A stretch of DNA of 64,000 nucleotides from Actinomadura rudentiformis (GTDB lineage: Bacteria; Actinomycetota; Actinomycetes; Streptosporangiales; Streptosporangiaceae), in contig NZ_WBMT01000002.1 in NCBI RefSeq assembly GCF_008923185.1, forward strand, positions 1 through 64,000. Reading direction: 5' to 3'. Positions within the stretch are counted from its first letter, which is position 1, and every line of letters starts with the position of its first letter. The notes under the pieces were generated by a model. That model was not told the DNA's origin. It made no database searches and was given only the letters and a program-made list of their open reading frames with translations. Positions 1 to 9,025 of the stretch are shown one piece after another. Position numbers and translations under genes: made by a program.

Positions 1-570
1 TTCCAGGACTTCCCCACGTTCATGAAGAAGGTCATCAGCGTCGAGCAGCCCTCCGAGGAGAAGCTCAACTGGAAGGCCAAGATCTTCTGGTCCAGCCGGA
101 CCTGGGAGTCCACCATCATCGAACAACTGCCGGACAAGCGCATCGTGTGGCGTTCCAAGGGGCCCAAGGGCCATGTCGACGGCGCGGTGACGTTCCACCG
201 GGTCGCCCCCAACCTCACGCGCGTGCTGCTCGTTCTCGAGTACCACCCGCAGGGTCTCTTCGAGCGCACCGGAAACCTGTGGCGGGCGCAGGGACGCCGC
301 GCCCGGCTGGAGCTCAAGAACTTCAGACGGCACGTCATGTCCCAGAGCCTGCTCAAGGCCGACGAGATCGAGGGTTGGCGCGGCGAGATCCGTGACAGCA
401 AGGTCGTCATGACGCATGAGGAAGGCCTCGCCGCCGAGGAGAAGGCGCAGAAGGAGGGCTCCGACCAGTACGAGGAGTCGTACGACAGGGAGCCCGCAAA
501 GGCCTCCTCCTCGTCGTCGTCGAAGACCACCAGCAAGAAGTCGGAGAAGGAGCCGCAAGCCAGCCGTTAA
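1..570 (+). CDS. SRPBCC (polyketide cyclase/dehydrase-like) protein, 5' end outside window
   Basis: The frame is open from base 1, so the true start lies to the left; 189 residues are visible. The visible part resembles the SRPBCC/START-like ligand-binding fold: a strand-rich stretch with KIFWSSRTWESTI and RIVWRSKGPKGHVDGAVTF, then a long C-terminal helix. Such proteins in actinomycetes are annotated as polyketide cyclase/dehydrase-like and are often near gas-vesicle genes, but none of those is visible here. The last ~45 residues are a charged tail ending in a Ser run and Lys-rich stretch, probably disordered. The substrate cannot be told from sequence. Confidence 0.8.
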   Translation, partial: FQDFPTFMKKVISVEQPSEEKLNWKAKIFWSSRTWESTIIEQLPDKRIVWRSKGPKGHVDGAVTFHRVAPNLTRVLLVLEYHPQGLFERTGNLWRAQGRRARLELKNFRRHVMSQSLLKADEIEGWRGEIRDSKVVMTHEEGLAAEEKAQKEGSDQYEESYDREPAKASSSSSSKTTSKKSEKEPQASR

Positions 571-600
571 GCCTGCCTACGCGGGTGGCAAGGCCGCCAC

Positions 601-638
601 CGCGACACCACCCGCGACACCGCGACACCCGCGACACC
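601..638. repeat. Short tandem repeat, four copies of cgcgacacc
   Basis: Four copies of the 9-mer cgcgacacc occur within 38 bases just after the SRPBCC gene; the first two are separated by three bases and the rest abut. It lies in non-coding DNA, probably a slippage-prone minisatellite with no assigned role. Confidence 0.75.
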
Positions 639-743
639 ACCAGTGAGGCCACCCGTGGGAGACGCGGCCCTCCGCCAGAGGCCGCCCGCCCGCGGGTGGC
701 TGCGTTGCTCGGCACGTCGCGCTGGTGAATTCTGCTGAATACC

Positions 744-1745
744 ATGCGTGACGAAGACGCCGATGGCCAGGATGGGCGCATGCCCTTCCCGTTGATGCCT
801 GGGTACGACCACATCAATCTGGTCGCCGACCTCGATCCGGTCGCGGCGGTGCGGGACGAGGAGACCGGCGAACGGATCCGCAGATTTCCCAAGCTCATCC
901 CGGCCGGATCACCAGACTTCGGATACGCGGTACAAACCGGCACGGAATGGCGCATCGGCTGCACCGGTGCGTCCGATCCGGCGGGGGCGCGGTACGACCT
1001 GGCCCGCGATCTGCGCATGGAAGCGGAGCACGAGAACGACGCCGAGGTCGTCCATGCCATGCGGGCGGCGGCCGAGCAACTGGATCCGCCGGAGGGCAGG
1101 CAGCTCCCCAAGGACGAGTGGGAGATCGGAGAGCGCCGTTACCGGGTCATCAGGATCGAGAAGTTCACGCTGATCCACCAGGGCGTGATGGAGCCGCCCC
1201 GCGTGACCGACTCCGACACTCCCGAAGCGGATCCGCTCCTGCGCGGCCTTCTCATCCAGCCTCGCGCTCCCGCCGGTCAGTGGGAGGCCCAGCTGCGGCT
1301 CAACCTGGTCGGATACATCCCCAAGCCCGGCAGCGTGCCGGACGAGATCATGGTTGAGGCCGGCGATGCGATCCGCAGGCATGCCGGCGTCGTGCTGCTT
1401 CCGCCCACGTTCACCGTGCTGGAGATCCTCGGCACCGCGGCGAAACCCATCACGGGCGGGAATGATCCAAGGGAGGCTCGCAGCCGTCTCGCGGGCTATT
1501 TCACCAATCTGCTGCCGGGGCTGCGCGAGTTCCAGGGCGATCCGGCGTCCGCCGCCGAACTCGCCGAATGGAAGCACGCCGCCGAGCAGATCGAAGCGAC
1601 GAACGGTCACGCGTTCAACGTGCTGGGGCGCCGGTTCTGCACCATTCGCGTCTCACGGATGCTCCGGCTCGGCCGCGACGGCCCGGAGGCTCCACGCGGC
1701 TCCGACCAGGCACGTTATGGACTACAGGAGCCCGACACCGGCTGA
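744..1745 (+). CDS. DUF5954 family protein
   Basis: A 333-residue soluble protein that I recognise as a DUF5954 family member from its opening (MPGYDHINLVADLDPVAAVRDE) and the later segment YRVIRIEKFTLIHQGVMEPPR. No catalytic motif, signal peptide or membrane segment is visible. The family is actinobacterial and has no assigned function. An alternative start at 780 has an AGGA about 7 bases upstream and is at least as plausible as 744, where no clear ribosome site is seen. It stands alone, convergent with the large regulator downstream. Confidence 0.78.
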   Translation: MRDEDADGQDGRMPFPLMPGYDHINLVADLDPVAAVRDEETGERIRRFPKLIPAGSPDFGYAVQTGTEWRIGCTGASDPAGARYDLARDLRMEAEHENDAEVVHAMRAAAEQLDPPEGRQLPKDEWEIGERRYRVIRIEKFTLIHQGVMEPPRVTDSDTPEADPLLRGLLIQPRAPAGQWEAQLRLNLVGYIPKPGSVPDEIMVEAGDAIRRHAGVVLLPPTFTVLEILGTAAKPITGGNDPREARSRLAGYFTNLLPGLREFQGDPASAAELAEWKHAAEQIEATNGHAFNVLGRRFCTIRVSRMLRLGRDGPEAPRGSDQARYGLQEPDTG

Positions 1746-1772
1746 ACGTCCGGTGGGAGGTCGTCATCGGCA

Positions 1773-4700
1773 TCAGGAGCGCGTCGTTGCTTTGAGCTTG
1801 CTCAGGAGTTGGGCGCTCTGCTGTTCCCAGTAGGCGAGGCCGAGCCGCTGATGCGCGGCAAGGGAGGCCTCGGCGTGGTCGACGGCTTGGTCGGTACGTC
1901 CCAGACTCGCGGCGAGCTCGGCGAGGACCAGGTGGTTCGATCCCCACGCGGCGGTTCCCATACCGGCGACCACGAGCTGGTCCGCCACCGGCGCCAGCCG
2001 GTCGTACAGGGCCTGCGGGTCGGGGACGCCGAGCCGGGCGGCGACCAGGCCCCAGACCGGGATCACGAAGTCGGCGATCCAGGTCTCGGCGACCTCGGTC
2101 CCCCAGCGTGCGATCAGCTCGCGGGCGAGACCGGTCCGGCCCGCTTCGGCGGCGGCCAGGACGGCGACGGGCCGGAGCGGCACCAGGTCCGGCGCGTCCG
2201 CGGCCGTTGCGAGGTCGTCCACCATCTCGGCTCCGGTGCCCTGGCCTCGCCTGCACGTGTACGTGGCCAGCAACGTCCGGAACCGCGAGCCCCACGGCAC
2301 CGAACCGAACCGCAGGGTCGTGTACGCGCCGACAAGTGCCTGGGCGTCCGCCCACCGCGCGTCGAGCGTGGCACGGGCCGTTTCGGCGACCCGCACCATC
2401 GACTCCAGCTCGGGCCGCGGCCGTTCGCCCAGCAGCACGCGGCATCGCGCCATCTCGCGGTCCCATCCGGCCAGGTCCCCGGACCGCAGCAGGCATGACA
2501 TCAGGAAGATGCGCGCGATCAGCTCGGTGGACCGGGGAATGTCCGGCAGCGCCGCCATCTCCTCAGCTGCCCGGCGCATCGTCTCGGTCCCGCCGGGGAC
2601 GAATGCGGCGAGCAGCAGGTTGTTGAGGGTCTGCGCCCGCAACGCCGGGTTGCCGACCTGGCGGGCGAGCTCGACGCCCTCCGTCGCGTGGCGTTCTCCC
2701 TCGGCACGGCGCGGGCCGTAGTACAGCTCAACGCCGAGCGCCCCGAGCAGCCCTGCGCGGTCGCGGTCGTCCAGCGGGCGTGCCAGGAGCTCCTCGATCG
2801 CCTCGATGACGGGCTGCTTGACCACGCCGAACGGCCGCCACGTCCACAACGTCGGCGCGCTGAAGGCGGTGAGGACGCCGATCAGCGCCCCCGCATCGTC
2901 CGACTGCCGGGCCAGGTCGAACGCTTCGTCCAGGTCCCGGCCGGCACCCGCGGCGTCGCCCACGGCACGACGTGCCTTTCCCAGCTCGGTGAGCAGCCGG
3001 GCCCGCCCCGACTCAGTGCCCGGGCCAAGCGCGGTCAATGCCAGCTCCCAGAACTCGACCGCTTCGGTGTAGGCGAGTTGCCCGGTGGCGTGCCGGGCGG
3101 CACGCGACGCGTACTCCACCGCCTTGGCCGCACCACCGACCTTCGCCGCCCTACCGAAGTGCCGCGCAAGGGTCGCCGACTCCGCCATCGGCAGAACGGG
3201 CTCCAGCGCCTCGCCCACCTTCAGGTGCAGCCGCGATCGTTCGAGCCGGCTCAGCCCCGCGTAGAGCGCCTGGCGCACCAGCCCATGGCTGAACCTGTAG
3301 TCGGCGTCCCCGAACGATCCATCCGGAGGCTCGGTGAGCAGGCCCGCCGCGACCGCCGGTTCGAGGGCCGTCATCACGTCCTCTGCCGTGGCCCCGGTGA
3401 TGGCCTCAAGGAGATCGATGTCGGCCTCGGCACCGACCACGGCCGTGGCCCGCAACAGCCGCCGGGTCTCCTCCGGAAGCTTGGTGACCCTCCGTTCGAT
3501 CACCTCACGCGCGCCCTGGGGTACCGCCTCCGGCAGGCCGCGCTCGCTCTCGCGCAGACGGAGCACCTCACCCAGGTAGAACGGGTTGCCGCCGGTCCGT
3601 TCCAGCAGGACGTCCACCAACCCCGGCTGCTCGGCGGTCCCGCGCGCTCGCAGGTAGGCCGACACGTCTCCGGCGTCGAACGGGGGCATCTCGACGTACT
3701 CGGTGCCTTCCAACCGGGACAGCGAGCCGAGGGCGGTGCGCAGCTGGTCCGGGTGGTCACCGGGCTCCGCGCGCAGCGTCGCCACGATGAGCACGGGCCG
3801 CCGGGCGATCGCGTCCGCCACGTACGCCAGCAGGCGCAACGACGACACGTCCGCCCAGTGCAGATCCTCCAGGACGACCATCAGCGGCCCTCCACCGCCG
3901 GAGCCGGCCAGCGCCGCGACGACCCGTTCATACAGGTCGTACAGCGCCGCATCCGGGTCGGCGGACTCCCCCGGCACCTCGCTCGACAGCAGGGCAGGGT
4001 CGGCTCCCGCGTCGCGCAGCACCTGGATCCAAGGCCAGAACGCGGGAGCGGTGCCGTCCACGCACCCCCCTTGGGCAACCCGGAAGCCGCGAGCCACCGC
4101 CTGTTCGGCGATCTCCCGGGCGAGCCTGGACTTCCCGATCCCCGCCTCCCCGGTCACCAGCAGCACCCCGCCGCTGCCACGCCGCACTTCGCCGAGCCGC
4201 TCGTCCGCGCGGGAAAGCTGCCCTTCCCTGCCGATGAGCCGATTGGACCCGGCCCTCCGTTCCTCTGGCGGCTCGGCAGAACGTTCCGCCGGCGCGGCCG
4301 CTGGAGGGGGGACGGATGGCACTTCCAGCTCCGGCGACTGGTCGAACACCGCCTGCTCCAGCCGGCGCAGCTCCGGGCCCGGCTGCAGGCCGAGGTCGTC
4401 ATCCAGCCGGGAGCGGACGCGGCGGAGCGCGGCGAGCGCGTCGGCTTGGCAGCCCGCCCGGTAGAGGGCGAGAACGAGCAGGGCCCAGGCACGTTCCCGG
4501 TATGGGTGTTCTTCGACGAGGGCTTCGAGCTCGGTAACGGAGGCCGCGGCCTCGCCGAGCGCGAGCCGGGCCTCCAGCCGGTCCTCCCGCGCCACCGCCC
4601 GCACCTCGGCGAGCCTCGTGATCACCGGCTGTGCGAACTCCTGGTCGGCGAACTCCCCCAGCGGCTCCCCGCGCCAGAGCTCGAGAGCCCGGTCCAGGAT

Positions 4701-5099
4701 CTGGAGCGTCTCGGCGTGCGCACCCCGCGCCAGCGCCCGGCGCCCCTCCTCGGCCCACGCGGCGAAGCGTTCGAGATCGACCTGACCGGGGGCGACGGCC
4801 AGCAGGTAGCCGGGTTCGCGGGTGAGCAGCACCTGCGGCGGGGTCCGGGGCGCCCGATCCGGCTCCAGCACCTTGCGCAGGTGGGCGATGTACGCCTGGA
4901 GGGTACGGGTGGCCCCGGCGGGCGGCTCCCCGGCCCACAGCTCCTGGATCAACCGGTCCAGCGACACCACGCGGCCGGGTTCCAAGGCCAGCATCGCGAC
5001 GAGGGCGCGCTGCTTGCGGGTGCCCAGATCGAGGCGGGTCCCCGAGCCGTCGGTGACCTCCAGCGGGCCGAAGAGCCCGATCGACAGGCCGGCTGACAT
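1773..5099 (-). CDS. SARP-family transcriptional regulator with AAA ATPase and TPR-like region
   Basis: A large SARP of about 1108 residues. The N-terminus (SIGLFGPLEVTDG, then ALVAMLALEPGRVVSLDRLI) is the OmpR-type winged helix; residues ~95-250 match the bacterial transcriptional activation (BTAD) domain. A NTPase module follows with Walker A GEAGIGKS (Lys near residue 323) and Walker B VVLEDLHW. The last ~450 residues are Ala/Leu-rich helical repeats of TPR type. SARPs bind direct heptamer repeats and recruit RNA polymerase; matching repeats sit just upstream (5160-5200). The start at 5099 is chosen for GAGGTGGAT before ATG; upstream ATGs have poor ribosome sites. It is divergent from the FAD oxidoreductase, its likeliest visible target. 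Confidence 0.9.
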   Translation of the reverse strand: MSAGLSIGLFGPLEVTDGSGTRLDLGTRKQRALVAMLALEPGRVVSLDRLIQELWAGEPPAGATRTLQAYIAHLRKVLEPDRAPRTPPQVLLTREPGYLLAVAPGQVDLERFAAWAEEGRRALARGAHAETLQILDRALELWRGEPLGEFADQEFAQPVITRLAEVRAVAREDRLEARLALGEAAASVTELEALVEEHPYRERAWALLVLALYRAGCQADALAALRRVRSRLDDDLGLQPGPELRRLEQAVFDQSPELEVPSVPPPAAAPAERSAEPPEERRAGSNRLIGREGQLSRADERLGEVRRGSGGVLLVTGEAGIGKSRLAREIAEQAVARGFRVAQGGCVDGTAPAFWPWIQVLRDAGADPALLSSEVPGESADPDAALYDLYERVVAALAGSGGGGPLMVVLEDLHWADVSSLRLLAYVADAIARRPVLIVATLRAEPGDHPDQLRTALGSLSRLEGTEYVEMPPFDAGDVSAYLRARGTAEQPGLVDVLLERTGGNPFYLGEVLRLRESERGLPEAVPQGAREVIERRVTKLPEETRRLLRATAVVGAEADIDLLEAITGATAEDVMTALEPAVAAGLLTEPPDGSFGDADYRFSHGLVRQALYAGLSRLERSRLHLKVGEALEPVLPMAESATLARHFGRAAKVGGAAKAVEYASRAARHATGQLAYTEAVEFWELALTALGPGTESGRARLLTELGKARRAVGDAAGAGRDLDEAFDLARQSDDAGALIGVLTAFSAPTLWTWRPFGVVKQPVIEAIEELLARPLDDRDRAGLLGALGVELYYGPRRAEGERHATEGVELARQVGNPALRAQTLNNLLLAAFVPGGTETMRRAAEEMAALPDIPRSTELIARIFLMSCLLRSGDLAGWDREMARCRVLLGERPRPELESMVRVAETARATLDARWADAQALVGAYTTLRFGSVPWGSRFRTLLATYTCRRGQGTGAEMVDDLATAADAPDLVPLRPVAVLAAAEAGRTGLARELIARWGTEVAETWIADFVIPVWGLVAARLGVPDPQALYDRLAPVADQLVVAGMGTAAWGSNHLVLAELAASLGRTDQAVDHAEASLAAHQRLGLAYWEQQSAQLLSKLKATTRS

Positions 5100-5159
5100 A
5101 TCCACCTCGATGTTCATCCCCTCAGGCGTCCACAGCATAGGACCGTCCCCAGCCCACAC

Positions 5160-5200
5160 CAGCTCGGACCTCAGCTCGATCCCAGCTCAACCTCAGACCG
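5160..5200. promoter_or_regulatory. Candidate SARP operator: heptamer direct repeats
   Basis: CAGCTCG at 5160, CAGCTCG at 5172, CAGCTCA at 5183 and a weaker CAGACCG at 5194 form direct repeats with an 11-12 bp period in the divergent region between the SARP gene and the FAD oxidoreductase. A possible -10 (TAGGGT) is at 5213-5218. The period is the one known for SARP sites; binding is inferred. Confidence 0.6.
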
Positions 5201-5241
5201 GTCGGCCGAAGCTAGGGTCATCGACGCGGAGGGAAGAGATC

Positions 5242-6558
5242 ATGAACATCGCACACGAGCTGCGCAGCACGATCAAGGGCCGGGTTCTGGCGGCGGGTGA
5301 TGAGGGGTTCGAGCAGGCCACCCGGCCCTGGAACGTCGCGGTCGCCCAGCCCGTGGACGCCGTCGTGGACGCCGCCGACGCCGACGACGTGGCCGCGCTC
5401 GTCCGCCACGCGCGGCTGAACGGGCGGACCGTCCTGGCCCAGCCGAGCGGCCACGGTGCCACCGGCGACGTCGAAGGCGCGATCCTGCTGCGCACCGGCC
5501 GCCTCAACGAGCTCGACGTCCGGCCGGACGAGCGGACCGCCCGGGTGGGTGCCGGGGTGAAGTGGGGCCAGGTGCTGGAGGCCGCGAGCCCGCACGGGCT
5601 GATGGGTCTGGCCGGAAGCTCTCCCGTGGTGAGCGTGACGGGGTACACGCTCGGCGGCGGACTCAGCTGGTTCAGCCGCATGCACGGCTTCGGCGCCGAC
5701 GGGGTCCGCGCGTTCGACATCGTGGACGCCGGCGGCGACAAGGCCCGCGTGACGGCCGACTCCGACCCGGACCTCTTCTGGGCACTGCGCGGAGGCAGCG
5801 GGGATTTCGCCATCGTCACCGCCATCGAGTTCGACCTCTTCCCGGCACCGCAGCTCTACGGCGGCCGGTTGATGTGGCCCGCCGAGAAGGCTCCCGAGGT
5901 GCTGGCCGCTTTCCGGGAAGTCACCGCGACGGCTCCGGACGAGCTTGCCGTCTGGTTCGACCTTCTGCAGTTCCCCGGCGCGGCCCCGCTAGTCGCCGTG
6001 GACTCGACCTACCTGGGAGACGCAGCCGGCGCGGCCGCGCTGCTCGCCCCGTTCGAGAAGATCGAGGGCGTTCTGAACGACGGCCGCCGCGTGCTGCCGG
6101 TGGCCGAACTCGGCTCCATCACCGCCGAACCCACCGACCCCGCCCCCGGCCGGTCCCGCGCCGAACTGCTGACCGAGCTGACCGACGACGTGGCGGCGAC
6201 GCTGCTGGAGAAGCCGATCGACCCGCTGCTCAGCGTCCAGCTGCGCCACCTGGGCGGCGCGCTGGCCCGCCCGGACGGGAACGCGGGTGCCAGCGGCCGG
6301 ATCACCGAGCCCTACCTGCTCTACATGTTCGGCATCCCCACGACCCCGGAACGCGGCGCCGCCGTCCGCGACCGGCAAGCCGAGATCGCGACCGCCCTCA
6401 CGGCCTCCACCAGCGGACGCAAGCCCTACACGTTCCTGGGCCCCGGCGAGAAGGCCGCGAGCGCGTTCTCCCCCGCCACCCTGTCCCGGCTCCGCGACAT
6501 CAAGCGCGACCGTGACCCGCACGGCGTCTTCCGCGGCAACTTCCCCATCAACAGCTGA
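5242..6558 (+). CDS. FAD-binding oxidoreductase (PCMH/berberine-bridge-like)
   Basis: A 438-residue flavoprotein of the PCMH-type FAD family. The N-terminal half carries the FAD fold (AQPSGHGATGD, then GLAGSSPVVSVTGYTLGGG and ALRGGSGDFAIVTAIEFDL), and the end (DPHGVFRGNFPI) matches the short C-terminal signature. The His of the GH motif, which can bind flavin covalently, is present. The Cys used by bicovalent members is replaced by Ser in AGSSPVV, so at most one covalent link is expected. ATG at 5242 follows GGGAAGAG. No signal peptide is seen. It is divergent from the SARP, which may control it. The substrate is unknown. Confidence 0.88.
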   Translation: MNIAHELRSTIKGRVLAAGDEGFEQATRPWNVAVAQPVDAVVDAADADDVAALVRHARLNGRTVLAQPSGHGATGDVEGAILLRTGRLNELDVRPDERTARVGAGVKWGQVLEAASPHGLMGLAGSSPVVSVTGYTLGGGLSWFSRMHGFGADGVRAFDIVDAGGDKARVTADSDPDLFWALRGGSGDFAIVTAIEFDLFPAPQLYGGRLMWPAEKAPEVLAAFREVTATAPDELAVWFDLLQFPGAAPLVAVDSTYLGDAAGAAALLAPFEKIEGVLNDGRRVLPVAELGSITAEPTDPAPGRSRAELLTELTDDVAATLLEKPIDPLLSVQLRHLGGALARPDGNAGASGRITEPYLLYMFGIPTTPERGAAVRDRQAEIATALTASTSGRKPYTFLGPGEKAASAFSPATLSRLRDIKRDRDPHGVFRGNFPINS

Positions 6559-6661
6559 ACGCGCGCCGCGAGTAAGTTGATCACGTGCCCTGGCCGTGCG
6601 GGCTGTACGGGGGTTGTACCTCGTAAGCTCGTGCGGTCACTGATCAACGGAATGGGCCGAG

Positions 6662-7996
6662 ATGACCGAGATGTTGCAGGCGAACGATCCGCTGATGCTC
6701 GGCCGGTACCTGCTGAGCGGGCGGCTCGGACGCGGCGGCATGGGGACCGTGTACCTCGGCGAGGACCCCGAGGGCCATCGGGTGGCGCTGAAGGTCATCA
6801 ACACCGAGCTGGCCGGGGATCCGGTGTTCCACGAGCGGTTCGTGCGCGAGGTGGAGGCGGCCCGGCGGGTGCGGCGGTTCTGCACCGCGCCCGTGCTGGA
6901 CGCGTCGCTGGAGGGCGACACGATCTTCGTGGTGACCGAGTACATCGACGGGCCCACCCTCGACCAGGCGGTGTCAGAACGCGGGCCGCTGCGCGGCTCC
7001 AACCTCGACGGGCTCGCTGTGGGAGTCGCCACGGCACTGTCGGCGATCCATGACGCGGGTCTCGTGCACCGGGATCTGAAGCCTGCCAACGTGCTGCTGT
7101 CCGCGGTCGGCCCGCGGGTCATCGACTTCGGGATCGCGCGTGCCCTGGACGCCCAGACGGGGGTGACCACGACCGGGCAGGTCGTCGGCACACCCGCGTA
7201 CATGGCGCCGGAGCTGCTGACCGGTGGAGAGATCACGCCGGCGTCGGACGTGTTCTCGTGGGGGTGCGTCGTGGCCTTCGCGGGCACCGGGCACAGCCCG
7301 TTCGAGGGCCAGCTCGTTCCCGAGATCCTCTACAAGGTGGTGCACGAGCAGCCCCGCCTTGACGGCCTCGATCCCGCGCTGCGCGAGGTGGTGGAGGCGG
7401 CGCTCGCGAAGGATCCGGCCGGCCGGCCGTCGGTGCCCGAGTTGCTCGAACGCCTCGCGGGGCACCCTCGTTCCAGCGGTGCCACGCAACCGCCGACCAC
7501 GCCGCCGCCGACCACGCGGCTGACGCGACCTGATCGTCCGGGCAAGTCCGGGGTGCTGGCAGCGGGCATCGCGGTGGCGTCGGTGGCGGCCGCGGTCGTC
7601 GCGCTGGTCGTCCAGCCGTGGGCCGATGAGGAGCAGACCGGTGGGTCCCGGCCGGGCGGCGACGTCTTCGCGCGGTACGCCGGAACGTGGACCGGCAGCG
7701 TCGACCACCGGCGTGGAGGAAACGTCGTCTCCACGTTCGAGGCGGCCATGACGATCCGCCGGGGGAAACCAGGCCGGATCGTGGGCAACAGCGACTATGC
7801 CTCGCTCAACTGCAGTGGCAGCTTGACATTGCTGGACGTGACCGAGTCCAGGTTGCGGCTCTCGGAGAACATCGGCCAGGGGCCGTGCACGCCGACAGTG
7901 ACGATCACGCTGTCGTACGAGAAGGACGGGTCGCTCGGCTACTCGTACAAGACGGTGGACAACGAGGGCACGGGCCGCCTCCACAAGGTCCGCTGA
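6662..7996 (+). CDS. Receptor-type Ser/Thr protein kinase
   Basis: A 444-residue membrane kinase. The cytoplasmic kinase domain is complete: glycine loop GRLGRGGMGTVY, Lys44 (VALK), HRDLKPAN with Asp138, DFG with Asp155, GTPAYMAPE. A Pro/Thr linker leads to one membrane helix at about residues 296-318. The ~110-residue outer part has no PASTA repeat; it begins YAGTWTGSV and is strand-rich with two Cys (NCSG and GPCT), so it may be a small lipocalin-like beta domain. Its 3' end overlaps the convergent DUF418 gene by 92 bases. The second kinase in the window (14632-16425) shares VLDASLEG and VTEYI(D/E)GP. Confidence 0.93.
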   Translation: MTEMLQANDPLMLGRYLLSGRLGRGGMGTVYLGEDPEGHRVALKVINTELAGDPVFHERFVREVEAARRVRRFCTAPVLDASLEGDTIFVVTEYIDGPTLDQAVSERGPLRGSNLDGLAVGVATALSAIHDAGLVHRDLKPANVLLSAVGPRVIDFGIARALDAQTGVTTTGQVVGTPAYMAPELLTGGEITPASDVFSWGCVVAFAGTGHSPFEGQLVPEILYKVVHEQPRLDGLDPALREVVEAALAKDPAGRPSVPELLERLAGHPRSSGATQPPTTPPPTTRLTRPDRPGKSGVLAAGIAVASVAAAVVALVVQPWADEEQTGGSRPGGDVFARYAGTWTGSVDHRRGGNVVSTFEAAMTIRRGKPGRIVGNSDYASLNCSGSLTLLDVTESRLRLSENIGQGPCTPTVTITLSYEKDGSLGYSYKTVDNEGTGRLHKVR

Positions 7997-8975
7997 ACGG
8001 TCTGAGCCGCCACCAGGTGAGGCTTCGCCACGCCCACTCCGCCGGGCCGTACGCGAACCGGCCCAGCCACCACCGGCTCGCCGTCACCTGAACGAGCAGG
8101 ATCGCGAGCGTGAGCGGCACGAGTGGCAGGGTGCGGCCCGCGGCCAGAATCATGATGGTCGCGGAGAGGTAGTTGGTCAGGGCCATCCGTCCTAGCGGTT
8201 CGAGGGCGTAGCCGAGCGCGGCGCGGGCTCGGGTCCGCAGGGCGAGAAGGAGGCCCGTGGCGTAGGCGGTCGCCGTGACGACGCCTGCGACGGCCGGGAT
8301 GCGGGGCGGCTCGGCTGTGAGCTGCCAGACGTTCAGCGGAACGGCCACGACCACGCTCGCGACGAAGGCGGCGCCGATCGGGTGCCGTTCGAGGTGGTCG
8401 AGGACGCCGTAGTCGACGGTGGCCAGGCCGAGCAGGAAGAGGCCCGGGATCAACTCGATCCCGCCTTCGGCGAACGCCAGTGCGGCGGCGGTGGCAGTGG
8501 CTCCCGTTCCGAGCACCAGGGAACGGGGCAGGAAGGAGGCCGGGAGCAGGACGAGGACACCGACGATCGCGTACGGCAGCAGCACTTCGCCCGGTTGCAC
8601 CATCTGGTGCGCAAGGCCGATCGGGAGCAGGAAGCCGAGCCGGGCGAGCATCACCAGTTTGGGATGGTCCGTCTGAGCCGATGCCGCACGGAGGAACAGC
8701 GCGAAGCCCACCCCGAAGAGGAACGCGAAAATCGGGAAGAACCGCTGGTGCAACACCGTGTCGTACAGCTGCTCGTGCACGGGCTGGCCGGTCATGCCGG
8801 CGATGTTCACCGGCAGGATGCCGCAGAGTGCCAGACCGCGGAGTGCATCGATCTCGCGGACACGACGTCCGGGACCACGCATGCGCGTGCGGTCGGCGCC
8901 GCGGACACGGTCGGCGCCGCGGGTGTTGTCGGCGCTGCGGGCACGGTCGGCGCCGCGGGTGCGGACTCCGTCCAT
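7905..8975 (-). CDS. DUF418 family membrane protein
   Basis: A polytopic membrane protein with the DUF418 opening (REIDALRGLALCGILPVNI) and closing parts (GRMALTNYLSATIMI, then the basic aromatic end SLTWWRLRP). About eight hydrophobic segments are visible. The family is thought to act in transport, but no substrate is known. The 5' end codes a low-complexity RGADRx repeat; ATG at 8975 has GGGGGAAG upstream, while ATG at 8882 would skip the repeat. After the family's normal end the frame runs on about 30 residues into the antisense of the kinase gene, an extension rich in Cys and Pro that is probably not functional. Confidence 0.82.
   Translation of the reverse strand: MDGVRTRGADRARSADNTRGADRVRGADRTRMRGPGRRVREIDALRGLALCGILPVNIAGMTGQPVHEQLYDTVLHQRFFPIFAFLFGVGFALFLRAASAQTDHPKLVMLARLGFLLPIGLAHQMVQPGEVLLPYAIVGVLVLLPASFLPRSLVLGTGATATAAALAFAEGGIELIPGLFLLGLATVDYGVLDHLERHPIGAAFVASVVVAVPLNVWQLTAEPPRIPAVAGVVTATAYATGLLLALRTRARAALGYALEPLGRMALTNYLSATIMILAAGRTLPLVPLTLAILLVQVTASRWWLGRFAYGPAEWAWRSLTWWRLRPFSGPCGGGPCPRCPPSCTSSRATRPSRTTA
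8890..8961. repeat. 18-bp tandem repeat, four copies
   Basis: Four 18-bp units built on cggtcggcgccgcgg encode RGADRx repeats at the N-terminus of the DUF418 protein (minus strand). The third unit is diverged. The length is a multiple of 3, so copy-number change keeps the frame. Confidence 0.8.
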
Positions 8976-9025
8976 CCGTCTTCCCCCACCGCCTGTTCGG
9001 GGACGTCCTGACCCAGAATAGAAGC

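Noticed and set aside
2688..5096. 802-codon plus-strand frame across the SARP gene
   Set aside because: It is antisense to a clear BTAD/ATPase protein and its translation is low-complexity Arg/Gln/Pro without domains, a GC-skew shadow.
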